64,000 bases of DNA from Ascaphus truei (GCA_036426205.1 CM071568.1:36319499-36383498); one strand, 5' to 3'. Numbered from the stretch's first letter, positions 34,093 to 45,648 are shown. Notes: a model not told the origin generated them from the letters alone. Program-made: numbers and translations.

Positions 34093-35660
34093 TCCTGGAA
34101 AGTTATAGCTGCTGTGTGGAAGTCATTTTAGCCAAAATGTATACTTAACATGAAAGGAGATTATTCTAATTAAAACACGTTTTTTTTGCATCTTTCATAT
34201 TTTGGGGTAATCAAATATTCAAGACAAAGTGTTCTACAGTATGTATTAGGTTAAGACTTTCAAATCAGTAATAAGGGCATGGCAAAACACAACCCCAACT
34301 ACTGCAGTCTTGCAATATTATTTTTTTTCATACAAAATATCAAAGTCAGCTATTTTTAGTTCCATTTCTTTGTCTGCTTCTAGACATGAAGATAATTTAG
34401 CTCTGGGTAACCATCAATTCATAACATAATAGTTATAAAATAACTTTTTGAAGAAGAATGCATGTGTTGTGAATTTATGAATACAATTTAAAAGGTACTA
34501 CAGCCATTTTACCATCTTATTTTGGCTGTTTTTGAATTTTGTGTTATAGAGCATAGAATTGTTTTCAGTACATTAGTCTAACATATTGGACACTCTTAGT
34601 CCTAGGAATATTGATTTGAGGATTCGTGTTAGGTGTCCAAGCATTTTGTTTTTAAATCCCCACTTGCATCTATTTTACTTTAAACATGTACTTAAATAAA
34701 ATTGTGACTATTTTTTGGCATACCCGTGTGCTCCTTTTGGGATTCATTCTCTTTTTGTATACATGTATCCATGTCCCAGTAGCACCCCGGCTGACAGTAA
34801 TTAATGTTTATATGCCGGCTGAATTTTGGGTACCTTTATTACTCTTTCACGGTGTGTATGCGATACCCTCTTGTTCACAAATAAAAAGTTGTATAGTATT
34901 TTCCTAATGATTTATCGACATGGTGCATTTAAAAAAATCTAAATCCACCCAAAAAAATCAAAAATTAACCAGAGACCTAATGTGCTCATTTTTGAAGCAT
35001 GAGTTATTGAAGCTGTTGGCATGCCCCAGCGGGTGCAATAATGTGTTAACTATGCCCCTTTTCCCCCATATGGCTAATTCAGATACAATGGTTTGATTCC
35101 GCTGGTGCATTGTGTGTCCCCCTCTGCAATGCGTAACCGGGAGCATTAATATCTGCTACATCTGTAGACACTTTACTAGTACTCGTCCATGGAAATATGT
35201 TCTATAATCAATCCTAGAGATATACAAGTGTAAAGTAATTCATCACCTTAAAAATTTTTTTTCTTAATTGCGCAGTTTCAAAAAAAATTCCCAGAAGTTT
35301 CAAATGCTACAAAAATGTGTGAAAGATCACAATTCGACAGATTTTTACATTTTTACATTTCTCCCAGATTTTATGGTAAATCACTGTATTTTAAAATTTA
35401 AAAAGTTATGTGATCTTGCTCATTTGTAATGTTATTGTGCACAATTTTCTATCTTTAATACGTAATACTGATTGTTACTCATTTGATGTACTGTAGATAC
35501 ATTTGATTTGTTGCTTCAACATTTAATCAAAAATATCTACGCACAATAAAAAAAATCTTGTTTGATACAGTTCTAGATCTTGTCCAGCATGCACATAGGT
35601 TGCATATACTGTTGTGTGACAATGGTACTGGTACAGCAAGTATATTATATATACAGAATA
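34093..35660. other. Unannotated AT-rich interval
   Basis: No gene or classified repeat recognised. Confidence 0.4.
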
Positions 35661-36615
35661 GGATAAAACAGGGGAGAGCAAACTATTTATGAAGAGCCCC
35701 CCTTTTCATCCATGAAATTTCTCTGCCCCCCCCTGCCAGATGTAATTAAAATCACATGACATCAGCGCACGTGAGCTGGTTCAGATAATGAGGGTGAACC
35801 AGCTTTGTGACACCCCGCCATGCCCCTGCCACACGTCTATAATCTCCTGCAGCCAAGTTCACAAATCGCTTTGGCTACAAGAGTGTGCAGTGGCAGTATA
35901 CTAGTATTGGATCACTATCTGTTTCTTTTATTGTTTGCTGGTATGGTTTTTTTCTGGTGCACAAAGGCAACCCATTTGGGGGGGCATTCATCCACATTTT
36001 TTCTACCTCCCTTCCCTCTCCCCCCTTTTTTTCCCTTCCCCTCCCTTTTTTCCTTCTCCCATTTGCTTTCCCCGTATCATCCACTCCTACCAGTATTATG
36101 TATTATTTATTTCCGTTTTAAATGTTGTTGCGTTTTTACTTTTTTTTTAAAATTATTTTATTACATTCATAGCATCATTGACAGTTGCATCCTACCCTTT
36201 CACTTGTCAGCTGTGCAGAGGATCCCATAAATCCAGTAGCCAGTGGAGGAGAGCAGGTCCAGAGCGTTTTTCAGGGCAGACACAGAAGGAGGGGCATTTG
36301 ATGTCACTGTGCTGATGCGTGCTTCTCCCATGGCCTCTTTGAAGCCATTTCTCTTCAGCTGCCGTACCTCTGCAGCCCCCGCACACACCATGATGTTGGC
36401 TGCCAGCACCGCCTGTCCGCGCGCACGTGTGCCTGTCCGCCCCCCGCCTGTCCATGCGCCTACCCATGTGCCTGCCCATGTGCCCACCCATGCACAGCAT
36501 GTTTTGGCGTCTGCCGGTCGCAGACACCAGGTTTCGCCACCCGCCGCCTGCGCCCCCCTAAACCATCTCTCATCGCCCCAGGGAGCCCCCCAGTTTGCGC
36601 ACTGCTGGGATAAAA
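35661..36615. mobile_element. Non-autonomous hAT element, 939 bp, perfect 8-bp duplication
   Basis: The body is 35669-36607. The ends are CAGGGGAGAGCAAACT and, on the other strand, CAGCAGTGCGCAAACT. The flanks are GGATAAAA at 35661-35668 and 36608-36615. This is a textbook hAT signature. The interior has no recognisable transposase. The right third is GC-rich and holds overlapping open frames, including a 95-codon minus-strand one (36200-36487). The length and the foreign-looking interior suggest captured sequence. Confidence 0.9.
36200..36487 (-). CDS. Unrecognised open frame inside the hAT element
   Basis: 95 codons on the minus strand. The N-terminal third is Gly/Trp/Arg-rich and probably reflects low-complexity DNA. 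From about residue 28 the composition becomes protein-like (AANIMVCAGAAEVRQLKRNG, then SALKNALDLLSSTGYWIYGI). I do not recognise a family. It is not a hAT transposase. It could be part of a captured host exon or chance. Codons run to a normal stop. No promoter or splice evidence was assessed. Confidence 0.2.
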   Translation of the reverse strand: MGTWAGTWVGAWTGGGRTGTRARGQAVLAANIMVCAGAAEVRQLKRNGFKEAMGEARISTVTSNAPPSVSALKNALDLLSSTGYWIYGILCTADK

Positions 36616-37264
36616 GATGGTATATTTAGTGTTAAGTAATGCTGTTAGCAAGGATGTCAGTTGGGGGACCATATTCGAGGTAGCATTCTAACACTTTTAT
36701 AAGGCTTAGTAGAGCTATGTTTTGATGTCCATTCAAAAGGAGAGTTATCAAATTGACATCAAAGATCTGTCAAAGGTAGGGCTCCCAACAAAATTGCACC
36801 ATGGTCTCTAGATAGCTTGACATTCTTTTTGTGTATCGTTAAGGAAGACAGCAATTATTTCCATACACAGCCATCATTCTCCACAAGTGTTTCTTGACCA
36901 TTGTAATGCTGGGGTCTGGCTTCTTTCAGGTTGCTGCTATGCAGTATAAGATCATAAAGAAAAAGTGGATAATTAGTTTGGGTTAAGATTTTGAAAAATT
37001 AGGGATCAGTCTACTCAGCAAAGCTACCCATGGATATGAGTTAAGAGAGAGCCCCAGAATATTGTTTATGAGAGTATACCTCCCACCAGAGCTTTATCAT
37101 CATGGTACATTGCCACCACATGTGTAACATGCAGTAGAGACTGTCTTACCACAACCCTTACAACAGTTAGGTGAGACATTACTATACATCTAATGCAAAT
37201 GTTGAGGAGTAAGGTACCTTCTAAAAACATTTTATATTCATTTTCATTAATAGGAGTATTGATC
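36616..37264. other. Unannotated interval
   Basis: No feature I can support, although the style of sequence suggests an old LINE 3' region. Confidence 0.4.
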
Positions 37265-37591
37265 GAAATATTTATTTACTTATAAAATGTTTTACCAGGA
37301 AGTAATACATTGAGAGTTTCCATTTTCAATTATATCCTGGACACAGTTGTAATAGCAATACAAAGCTACATTAAATGAACAGAGTTATACACTACATGTG
37401 AAGACATTTCATGAGCAGTTAAAGATAATATACAGTATGTAATGGGTATATGTAACAGTTACAGAGAAGATTAAAATGTGACGCAGCTTTAGTCTTCAAC
37501 AAACTTACTGTAGAAGGGTTGCGAATTTGAGAGTCTCAGGTAGATTCTTCCAGTTGTTAGGTGCATGGTAAGAAGAGGAGAAGTGGGATTC

Positions 37592-37951
37592 TACAGTAGA
37601 GGCAACGTTTATTCTAACATTTGCCGTAAACTAGCCGGGTTACATTCTGGGTATATGCTGGATATGTGCTGGGTATGTTCTGGGCTAGTTTGAGGCAAGT
37701 TTAAGGCATTTCTGCATTGACTAACGACCCATAGGATTAACACAGCAGGGATCCCTGGCAGTCCAATTCAGTTTGAATGGGACTGCCAGGGACCCCCGCT
37801 GTTAATCTGATAGGCCATTAATCAATGCAGAAATGCTGGGGCTAGTTTAAGGAAAGTTTAAGGCATGTATTCAGAATGTACCTGGGTGTTTCCTGGGTTT
37901 TTTGGGGAATTGCCACTGGTTTTTGTTCGAATAAGAGTTGCCTCTACTGTA
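37592..37951. mobile_element. MITE with 13-bp perfect TIRs and TA target
   Basis: The body is 37594-37949. The ends are CAGTAGAGGCAAC and its exact complement GTTGCCTCTACTG, flanked by TA on both sides (37592-37593, 37950-37951). This fits Tc1/mariner-type insertion. A second inner palindrome of about 70 bp (37738-37806, ccctggcagtcc against ggactgccaggg) sits near the middle. The element lies inside LINE coding sequence. Confidence 0.8.
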
Positions 37952-38164
37952 TGTTGAACCTTGAGACCATGAACAGTCTTTGGGAGTCAGAGCTCAGGTG
38001 ATACGTTCTGCATGTGATAGGGGTGAAGAGCCTGTGCAGATAGGCAGGTAGCTTTCCCAGAAAGTATTTGAAGGCAAGACAGGAAAAAATTAACTTTGCA
38101 CCATGACTCAAGTGATAGCCAATCTCTGAGAACACTGAGGATGGCAGATCTCAGGAAGATATTA

Positions 38165-38850
38165 CCAGAGGAAAAGGGCAACGTAGAGCAGAGTAAAAGT
38201 AAAACCAGTGTCAAACAGTTTATCAGGCAGGGTGCTTGAAGGGTTAAAGCAAGGCAAAATACAGAACAGTGCTAAGGTATACACAATTGAGCAGCAAGGT
38301 ATGCAAGAGTTAGGCTCCGCTTATAGTGCCGATGACGGCGACGCGACAGTCAGTCAACGGTCGCTGGAAAATGAAATAGAGATGACTTCCAGCAATAGTG
38401 ATCAATCCGTTGCTCCATCGCGTCGTGCTTACTATATGCGCACACGACAGTAGCAATGCATTTGTTTTGCCGCAATGTCGCATGGCTGTCGCCGTCGCTG
38501 GCACTATAAGCGCAGCCTTAGGCAGAGGCAAAATCCAAAGGAAGTCCGAGGTCAAAACACAAAGGGATACAGGCCAGATACTTGGCTTGACCGATAACAG
38601 GAGTAGACATGAACTTTCCAGAAACAAAGTTGCAATGCAATGAGCATATGACTTCCTAACCTTTTAAATATGGCTTGACAAGGAAGTGGGAGAGTTCTTA
38701 ATTACAATTGCCTCTGGAAGTTGTAGTTCTTTTGGGACTTAATCCCGGTGGACAACTGCAATTGCAGCAAGAATAAACTCCCGTGCAGGCTGGTTATCTT
38801 GCTGTTACAGATAATAGCTCTCCGCCCAAGCACAAGTCTTCAAATCTTTA
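38165..38850. repeat. Unclassified repeat inserted in the LINE
   Basis: This separates two LINE segments and itself hosts the Harbinger-type MITE at 38313. It is rich in caggc and ggcaaaatcc words, like 25340-25960. Boundaries are approximate. Confidence 0.4.
38310..38520. mobile_element. PIF/Harbinger-like MITE with TTA target duplication
   Basis: The body is 38313-38517 (205 bp), flanked by TTA at 38310-38312 and 38518-38520. TIRs are about 37 bp with a few mismatches (GGCTCCGCTTATAGTGCC and on the other end GGCTGCGCTTATAGTGCC). CpG-rich stretches (gacggcgacgcgac) remain in both arms. A 3-bp TWA duplication is typical of PIF/Harbinger. Confidence 0.85.
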
Positions 38851-39108
38851 AAAATCTGATTGAAGTATGTGTCCAAGGTTAGAGTGGCTATGGCTATGTG
38901 GATATAAGAGTGTGTTATCCACATACATACAGTATGCATTGAAGCAGCCTCACAGGCTGTAGGTAGATCATTAATGAAGATTTAAAAGAGTAGGGGGCCA
39001 GTGCAGAACCTTGCAGGACACCGCATGTGACATACAAGGGGATGGAAGTAGAGGCCGAGATAGACACATGTTGGAATGTACTGCTAGTAGGAGTGAAACC
39101 AGTTTAAT

Positions 39109-39419
39109 GCGTGTTGTATTGTATTGTATTGCATGTCTTTATTTATATAGCGCCAAAAGTGTACTCAGCGCTACACAAAGAATACAGTACAGGGAATTAA
39201 AATAATACAATAAGTGCTGCAAAATCAGACAATAGGAATGGAAATCCCTCCCCGAAGAGCTTACAATCTAAGATTTGAGGGGAATTTACAGAGACAACAG
39301 GTGAGGGAATAAGTGCTGTAGATGGCTGTGCTTGGCCACAATGGGTGGTAGGAGTGACTGGGTGTGGGACAATAGCCATGAGTGCAGGCTATTGGGATGC
39401 TTGATTTGTGGGGCGTGTT
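39109..39419 (-). mobile_element. L2-derived tail insertion with GCGTGTT duplication
   Basis: The body is 39116-39412, flanked by GCGTGTT at 39109-39115 and 39413-39419. On the minus strand it runs from cacaaatcaagcatccc through an acaatagcctgcactcatgg-like block and the L2 tail to a 3' (ACAAT)n run (39116-39132 on plus as gtattgtattgtattgc). It is 5' truncated, with target duplication and a simple-repeat tail, as expected for L2 retroposition. Confidence 0.85.
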
Positions 39420-39812
39420 CCCCTATTCCAGAGCACTGGAGCTTGTTTAGCAAGATAACATGATCAACAGTATCAAAATCCTTTGCAAAATCTAGGAATA
39501 TTGCACCAGTAAATTGTCACAGTTCATTCTACACTGGATCTCATTGCAAACAATTAGGAGGGAAGTTATTGTGGAGTGTTTTGGGTGAAAGTCAGATTGG
39601 TGTTGGCTAAGAGAATTTGTCTTGTTATAGTAATCACTAAATTGGGAGTGTACAAATCTTCTATGACTTTGGGCGAAGGGAGATTGGCTTTTACTTTGAG
39701 ACAGTGTTTTTCTCCCCACTTTTGAAGATAGGAACACCTCTGGTAGTTTTCTAGGTCTTTGGGATAGGGCCTGTAGATAAAATAGAGTTGATTAGGGAAA
39801 CAAGCAGTATAG

Positions 39813-40287
39813 TAAGGCCCGTTCTATACTGCATGCGGCCGTGCGCACGCGCCGCATGCTTTACCCTTTGATAGAGCTGGGAGCTACAGGTACTGTGTAT
39901 GTGTGTGTATATTTGTGTATATATGTGTGTGTATATGTGTGTGCATGGGTTGTGTGAGTAAAGAAAGTCCTAAATAAGATTTTTTAAAGAAAAAAAAGTT
40001 TAATAAATATTTTTTTTTTAATTTGTGCACTCATTGACACACACGCACACACATATCCATGCATACACACATGCATACATACACACCTACACACACATAC
40101 ATACATTTGAGCGCCGGTATCGGCCAAAATCATCCTTCCCACCATCTTCTCCGCTGTCTGCCGGCCCCCTGCTCCCTGCCGTGCGCGCTCGCGGACCTTG
40201 TATAGAAGGGCTGGCTGACCTCAGCCATCTATAACTTCCGTGAGTGCGCACGGCGTAGCATGCCCCGGCACTATAAAACCAGCCTAA
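39813..40287. mobile_element. PIF/Harbinger-like element with TAA target duplication
   Basis: The body is 39816-40284 (469 bp), flanked by TAA on both sides (39813-39815, 40285-40287). The ends are GGCCCGTTCTATACTGC and, on the other strand, GGC-TGGTTTTATAGTGC, related to the MITE at 38313. The arms are CpG-rich (gcgcacgcgccgc). The middle holds a (TG)n block near 39896-39957 and a (CA)n block near 40038-40106, which are themselves inverted relative to each other. Confidence 0.8.
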
Positions 40288-40329
40288 TGGCTTGGGAACT
40301 GAGTCATGGGAACTTTTCTTGCAGTAGGT

Positions 40330-40990
40330 GAGGTTCACATTGGCTGCTTAGTTTTAATTTGAGGAGACTTGTGTAATTTTCTCATCAGATACTGGCACTA
40401 GTTGAAAATTGTGAGCACTGATAGAAATGGCTTTCCATGTATCATCCCAATATTCCCGATCTAGTGTTTCTCCTAGACCAACTTCCCACTGTATTATATG
40501 TTTATCTTTGATATCTTCATTGGTATATATTACATTTTGATAAAATATTGATATTAGAGCTTTGCTCATGGGAGATGGAGTACAAATATGTTCAAAATAT
40601 ATATTGGGGCCCTAAATCTGAGATGGGGAGAGGGAGTCGACATAATGACGCAAATGGAGATTCCCTGCATCTGAAAAGTTCTGTGTAAGGAGGTTTCAAC
40701 TCCCTAGTTTCATCAAAGGATTTTATTCTAGTACCTGACAGCAGATCATCCACTATATGATATCCAGATCGATACCACCAGGTGAAATATCAAAGCCTCA
40801 TGCCTGAATCAAACTTCATATTATTAAAGAGTGGGATCATATTGAATCTTTTATTTGTTAGATTTTAATTTTACTTGATTAAATCCCTAATTGGAATGGA
40901 GTTTTGTATTGTTTTAAGAATGTTGATTAATATATTTGAGCCTTTGTGATTTATTCATTCATAAAATACATCTAGACCTAAGGAGTAAAT
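40330..40990 (-). pseudogene. L1-clade LINE ORF2 C-terminal remnant
   Basis: On the minus strand: YHIVDDLLSGTRIKSFDE near 40730-40690, then PYTELFRCRE, then KALISIFYQNVIYTNEDIKD near 40565-40505, QWEVGLGETLDREYWDDTWK near 40490-40430. These match the region downstream of RT in L1-type ORF2. It is degenerate. The plus-strand L1 at 18390 lacks this exact segment, so I cannot say whether the two belong to the same family. Confidence 0.75.
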
Positions 40991-41476
40991 GTCTGCAGCC
41001 TCTATATCAACCTCTCTGTGTGTGTTTTAGGGCAAATCCCATAGAGGGAGCTAGCTAACGGGCAGCTTTATAGTGGGACACCAGCCAGGAAGCTTCTAAT
41101 CACAAGATAGGGTAGGCACAACTAAAATTGAACCCTGGGATAACTGTTCTCTGAAAACCCAGCACCTCCTTATAATTGATTAGTATCAGGCGATTTCAAA
41201 TGAGCTATAGGAGCCTATTCATGTAGCTAGGACATGTGATTTAACACTTGTTACTGTAAGTGCACTTTCCAAGAGATTTTGCATGTGTCCTATTCAGAAA
41301 GCTTTGATAACATGTCTAAATCGCTTGTAAATGGCTTTTTAATAAGCATTAGCAGTCTACCTCTGCCAAGCCGTACGGTAGCTCAAAAAATAAAAGCTAT
41401 AGAACAAAAAAGTTGGGGTCACTGCATCAGACACAGTGATTCCCCTAGGACCCATTTTACACTTGGTGCACTCTCC

Positions 41477-41764
41477 TTAGGCCAGGTCCATAGTGCTTTC
41501 ACCCATGCGGAGGCGTGCACATCCGTGACGTCACCCGCTTGAAGCAGGTGCGCTTTTTGACCATGGTACGCACACCATCTGTGGGCATGTCTGGGGCGTG
41601 CCAGTGACGTCACAGAGCTGGTTCGCCCTCATTGGGCGAAACGCTCACGTGACCAGCCTGTCGCACCAAGAAATCAGTTTGAACTGATTTCTTGCGCAAC
41701 ATACGCCCCCTCCCGCTTCCGCGCGCACGCAACCGCACGCCACATAGATGCGAACACTGTCTTA
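41477..41764. mobile_element. PIF/Harbinger-like element, TTA flanks
   Basis: The body is 41480-41761 (282 bp), with TTA at 41477-41479 and 41762-41764. The ends are diverged but related (GGCCAGGTCCATAGTGC and, on the other strand, GACAGTGTTCGC, both leading to a ggcgtgc block). It is CpG-rich. An internal 24-bp palindrome (agaaatcagttt against aaactgatttct) lies at 41671-41694. Confidence 0.6.
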
Positions 41765-44079
41765 AGGCAGTCTGTTCGCTCAGCGTCCCCATGGTCTGCG
41801 GTACCGTGGCCCCAGCGATAGTCAGTAAAGATCAAACTGACATTAAGACAATGTAGCTAGTTTGCTGTTTTAGCACAAAAACTAAAGAGAACCGCTTATA
41901 ATTGATAGTTGTGAAATTAATTATTTAAAAAATTTTTTTTTTAAATATAAACATTAAAAAAAAATGGGGTATGTCTACACATATAACGTAGACACTGTAC
42001 ATACATAAAACACAAATATAAGTTTGTGGTTTCACTACTAATGTATATGAGTCCAATGACCTTTAGTTAATAAAGTTAGCTTATTTTAAGGAGTAATGAT
42101 CTCCATGTATCTACATCAGTGTGTTCTTTGCAAGGTATTGTGATTTACATTCTACACAAATACCTGATACAAATGTATCTTATGAAAGAAACACTTTGTT
42201 TACAGATCACATACAGTATACTATTGGACACTTTAATGGTGATTGACGTATTACCCCGCAGGAATGTTCTTTTTAATCCTCTGTTATGTAATACTAAATG
42301 ATTCTATAGAGGTTCCATTGCCTAAATAGATAATACTACAATTCATGTGTCCTATAACGAAACGGGTGTATTATTAATACTCTCCTACATGCTTACTTAA
42401 AATTGCTGATAGCAATAAAGAAACAAGCGCTCCTTCACTCTTGTATTTAATGAGTAAGCATACCAGTTTACAAAGTCTTCCACTATAATATGTGGACTAG
42501 ACTAGTTGGTATAAATAATTGCTTGCTTCTTAAGGCATAAAATGTTGCCAATTGCTAGCTCATGAACACATTTAATTGCTTCTCTAGGCATAAGACCTTA
42601 TAGGATTGTTTTCTTTTAATGTCTATGTTTGCTCCATAGTATGTAAGACATTGCAGGGTTGTGCAGAAAGTATTGCAGACAAACACTTTGTTTCACATAG
42701 GTTCCGATGTGTACCTGTTAGCATGAGGGAGTTAAATACTTACCTCTACAGTGATCCTGATACACCTTTATGCTAGACCCTTAATATTTTCAAATAGATC
42801 TTTCAAGGCTTTCTTCGAAGTTGGCTGACTACATGGTTCTTGATCATGGTCCACTTTGGAATCAGCACATGAAGAGGCAACATTTTGTGGTTGAGCTGCA
42901 GAGCTTTTACAGCTCCCAAAGAAATTGGCTGCCTCCTGCTGTTTATGCTATTGTTTTGTCTTCTGAGGCATTTCCATTAATGTACAGGTACAGTGTTCTG
43001 AAATTCTGTCCTTCTTTAAAGCGTACTTGTCTGGTCAACTGTATGCTTCTGGTTAGCTTTTATTCCCGTTCGCTAGCAGAGCTGACTCAGCAGACTTCCA
43101 TTTCCTTTAGCGCCATGCATGCACCCCCCCCCCCGCCTTCTTTCTTTTTGTCATTATACTGTAAGATTGTAAGATGTAAGTATCTCACAAAACAATCATC
43201 TATACAGTATGTGGTGTAATACCTGTAAACACACCTGAGATACCTGGTAAGCAAGCTAGTATCAATATATATGAGTTAATTGAATATGCAAATAATACTA
43301 TTTCGAAGTGTGTTCACAAATATTTCTCCATGTGGAATAGATCAGTACATTTGGACTACCTCTCCCTCTCCAACTTGCTTCTGTTTTTGGAGCAATGCAC
43401 CAGTTTCAAATACTTGATATTGTATACATCTACTTCAAATGGTAGGTGTTCAACTGTTATGGGCCTTACAAAAATGAAGCTTTACATTCTATTACACAAT
43501 ACATGTTTGCCAAAGGAGATCATACTGTACCAAGTCAGACAGATTTTTACATTAACAAAAGAAAAAGGTGACAATACTAAATACAATATTTTGCATACAG
43601 ACTATGACATTATATTGTATAAATAAAATATGCACCATCTCCATGACCTTTCCTATCACCCATCACACCCAAATCACAAGATCATGCAGATACAGACTGG
43701 ACAATGGAGGTACTGTAGATAATTCATAGATGCCTAGAGATAAAGGATGAAAATGTTTCTACAGTAAAAGCAACCATTCAAGGGCATCGTGGATACTTGT
43801 GTCAAATGACTTTACTGAATTTAAATATGCAAGAACCATGTCTTTTATGTGATATGATATAAAATTATTAATTACCAATACATAATATGGAGAATCTTTC
43901 ACATGCATAAATAGAAGACCCCATACAGTATTTTTCAAGCCTTATAACTGAAATGTTGAATTGTGTATGTTTATCATAAAGAGCTACAATTTATGCTAAA
44001 AGCACAAGTTCCTGAAATAATCCATGGCATTTTCATGCTGGAAATACAATAGAACCTAGACCTAGGCAATGAAAACAAA
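41765..44079. other. Unannotated AT-rich interval with one longer open frame
   Basis: No repeat family recognised. A 132-codon plus-strand frame at 42821-43219 has ordinary composition up to a proline run from a (C)n tract near 43123-43135, but shows no domain I know and no supporting signals. A C-tract and several short AT repeats are present. Confidence 0.35.
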
Positions 44080-44085
44080 TGTCCG

Positions 44086-44155
44086 TATCTATATATATAA
44101 TAATATATATAATATATTATATAATATATATATATATATATATATTATTATCTAC
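44086..44155. repeat. (TA)n-rich microsatellite
   Basis: TA and TAA units of variable length. It precedes the family A tail fragment. Confidence 0.9.
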
Positions 44156-44159
44156 ATTT

Positions 44160-44231
44160 TACGTTATGACCTGTCTAAGACATGTGTATGTGCTCACAAG
44201 TGATCTTTTCATTTGCTATATTTTTCTTATT

Positions 44232-44265
<34 letters not shown>
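44160..44265 (+). repeat. 3' tail of hammerhead family A joined to (TA)n
   Basis: Positions 44163-44226 (gacctgtctaagacatgtg, gtgctcacaagtgatc, ttttcatttg) match the last part of the repeats at 19198 and 46140. A (TA)n run follows at 44237-44265. The hammerhead itself is absent here. Confidence 0.75.
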
Positions 44266-44269
<4 letters not shown>

Positions 44270-44980
44270 CATGAAAAGAACAAATAAACAAGAAAATTAA
44301 ACCGTTTAGATTTAATGGCAACCTTAATTACAAAGTTCAACATTGGATACTTAAAAACTTACCAGGCATTAGTTATTCAATAGCATAAAGCAACAACCTA
44401 CTGCAGTAATAGTCGCAATTTGGTCATAACAAACTTCGGTGTATATTGAAATGTTGTAAAAGTCTTTAGAGATGCCAACAGTTTAATTAATGATTTAGCT
44501 TGCTCACAAATTGTAACCTGATTGTGTCTTTCTGTTAAAACATTCCACTACACACTAGGCAAGCTCATTTGTTTTAATGATGGCATTTTCTTTAATTGGA
44601 CAATCCTGCCTTGAACCAAAGTTAACTAATGACAGGGGATCTGCATTAATTGTATTTTGTTAAATATCAGACACAAATATTTGTAAACTTTAACTTTGTC
44701 AATGGTGACCAAATACTTCATAGATTTTTTAAATCTTCATATATATTTTATCATGGGATCATGGGATAAAGACTGGTGAGTCTATTTATCCCCTGACGCA
44801 TTTATACTTATAAGAACCATCTAGATAGTAATGAGTTAATTCGAACTATTTTGGGTCAATTAAACTATATTAGCCCATAGCCATGATCACAATTAGGGGT
44901 GGGACATCCATTTTTACAATCTACCAATCAAATTTGGGACCATCTAGTACATAAACAGTGTTAATCTTGTTCAGGGACAT

Positions 44981-45025
44981 TCCCTTTGATAAAGTTGCAT
45001 TTGTTGTGACGAAACGCGTCAGGGA
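44981..45025 (+). ncRNA. Hammerhead-like ribozyme motif
   Basis: Stem I TCCCT/AGGGA (5 pairs). Core TTGATAA plus one A. Stem II GTTGCA with TGTGAC, using two wobble pairs. Then GAA, the palindrome ACGCGT and C before stem I. It differs from the consensus core by U for C3, A for G8 and the extra A, exactly as at 10357 and 53427. Confidence 0.65.
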
Positions 45026-45357
45026 CGTAACCTACGACATTACGTCATCACGTAGTGTGCTCCTTTACGGCCGGGGAGCACATGCAGTGAATTCAAGGCC
45101 AACTCTGATACCAAAACACTTTGGAGGATTTCGAGTGAACCGGAGGGACAGCGCTGTTTGAGTGACCATATCCAGCGAATTTTGGACTCCCTGCTGCAGT
45201 TTGGATATGCCAGGTTGTGATTATATATCACATATTGCTTTATATTGATTTTAATCTTGTGAGTGTTTTTAATTCCTCCATCCACCCTTCCCCAACATTA
45301 AATGTTACAGTGTTACACTATGGGGCGTGCGCTCTCTGTTTTTTTTTTGTGTTTTTT
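44981..45357 (+). mobile_element. Hammerhead-bearing short retroelement, family B, copy 2
   Basis: It begins with the motif at 44981-45025 and ends ttacactatggggcgtgcg then ctctctg, matching the end of the element at 21519-21928. The ~300 bp between are partly CpG-rich near the start (gacattacgtcatcacgtag in both copies). It is followed by T- and TA-rich sequence. It has no coding capacity. Confidence 0.75.
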
Positions 45358-45376
45358 ATATATGTATATATATATA

Positions 45377-45648
45377 TACAGCTGGCCACCGAATTTTTTT
45401 TTAAAGTTTTTTTTTTGTGGTGGTTCCGCATCTGCCAGAGGGGGAAAGCTGAGAACTCTCCCAGCATTCCCTGACCCGGTGGGGCAGAGGCAACAGCATG
45501 CAGCACTTACCCGGCATCTGGCAGCTCTTCTCTCTTCTCTGCTTCCTGCTTCTGCTTCTGTCTTCCTTAAAGAGACAGTGTGTCTCTGTGTGTGTGTGTA
45601 TATTTGACTGTGTGAGAGTGTGTGTGTGTGTGTGTGTGTGTGCAGTGT

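Larger units (their letters stand above)
37265..39800 (-). pseudogene. LINE ORF2 remnant broken by at least three insertions
   Basis: Minus-strand RT-type LINE, reconstructed only as segments. 39800-39415 encodes RT with QSDFHPKHSTITSLL and a LDFAKDFDTVDHVILL-like block. 39105-38870 continues with a GVLQGSALAP block and INDLPTACEAA. 38165-37950 encodes the C-terminal region (AFKYFLGKLPAYLHRLFTP, SSDSQRLFMV). 37593-37265 gives NNWKNLPE and the tail. The gaps are an L2 tail (39116-39412), an unclassified repeat carrying a Harbinger MITE (38165-38850) and a mariner-type MITE (37594-37949). The RT blocks fit the APE-type Jockey/CR1/L2/Rex group; the exact clade is not settled. Confidence 0.8.

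Noticed and set aside
36243..36629. 128-codon plus-strand frame in the hAT element
   Set aside because: Pro/Ala/His-rich, from a repetitive GC-rich stretch, with no recognisable domain.
40025..40338. Frames on both strands rich in His, Thr and Ala
   Set aside because: They come from the (CA)n block and CpG-rich arms of the Harbinger-like element.
41636..41660. gcgaaacgctcacgtgac as another hammerhead box
   Set aside because: No core or stem II lies upstream. It falls inside a Harbinger-like element and is probably chance.
41671..41694. 24-bp palindrome as a regulatory operator
   Set aside because: It is central to a non-autonomous transposon, and there is no gene nearby to regulate.
42821..43219. 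132-codon plus-strand frame
   Set aside because: No domain, no conserved neighbour, and a poly-C tract inside it. Length is compatible with chance in 64 kb of eukaryotic DNA.
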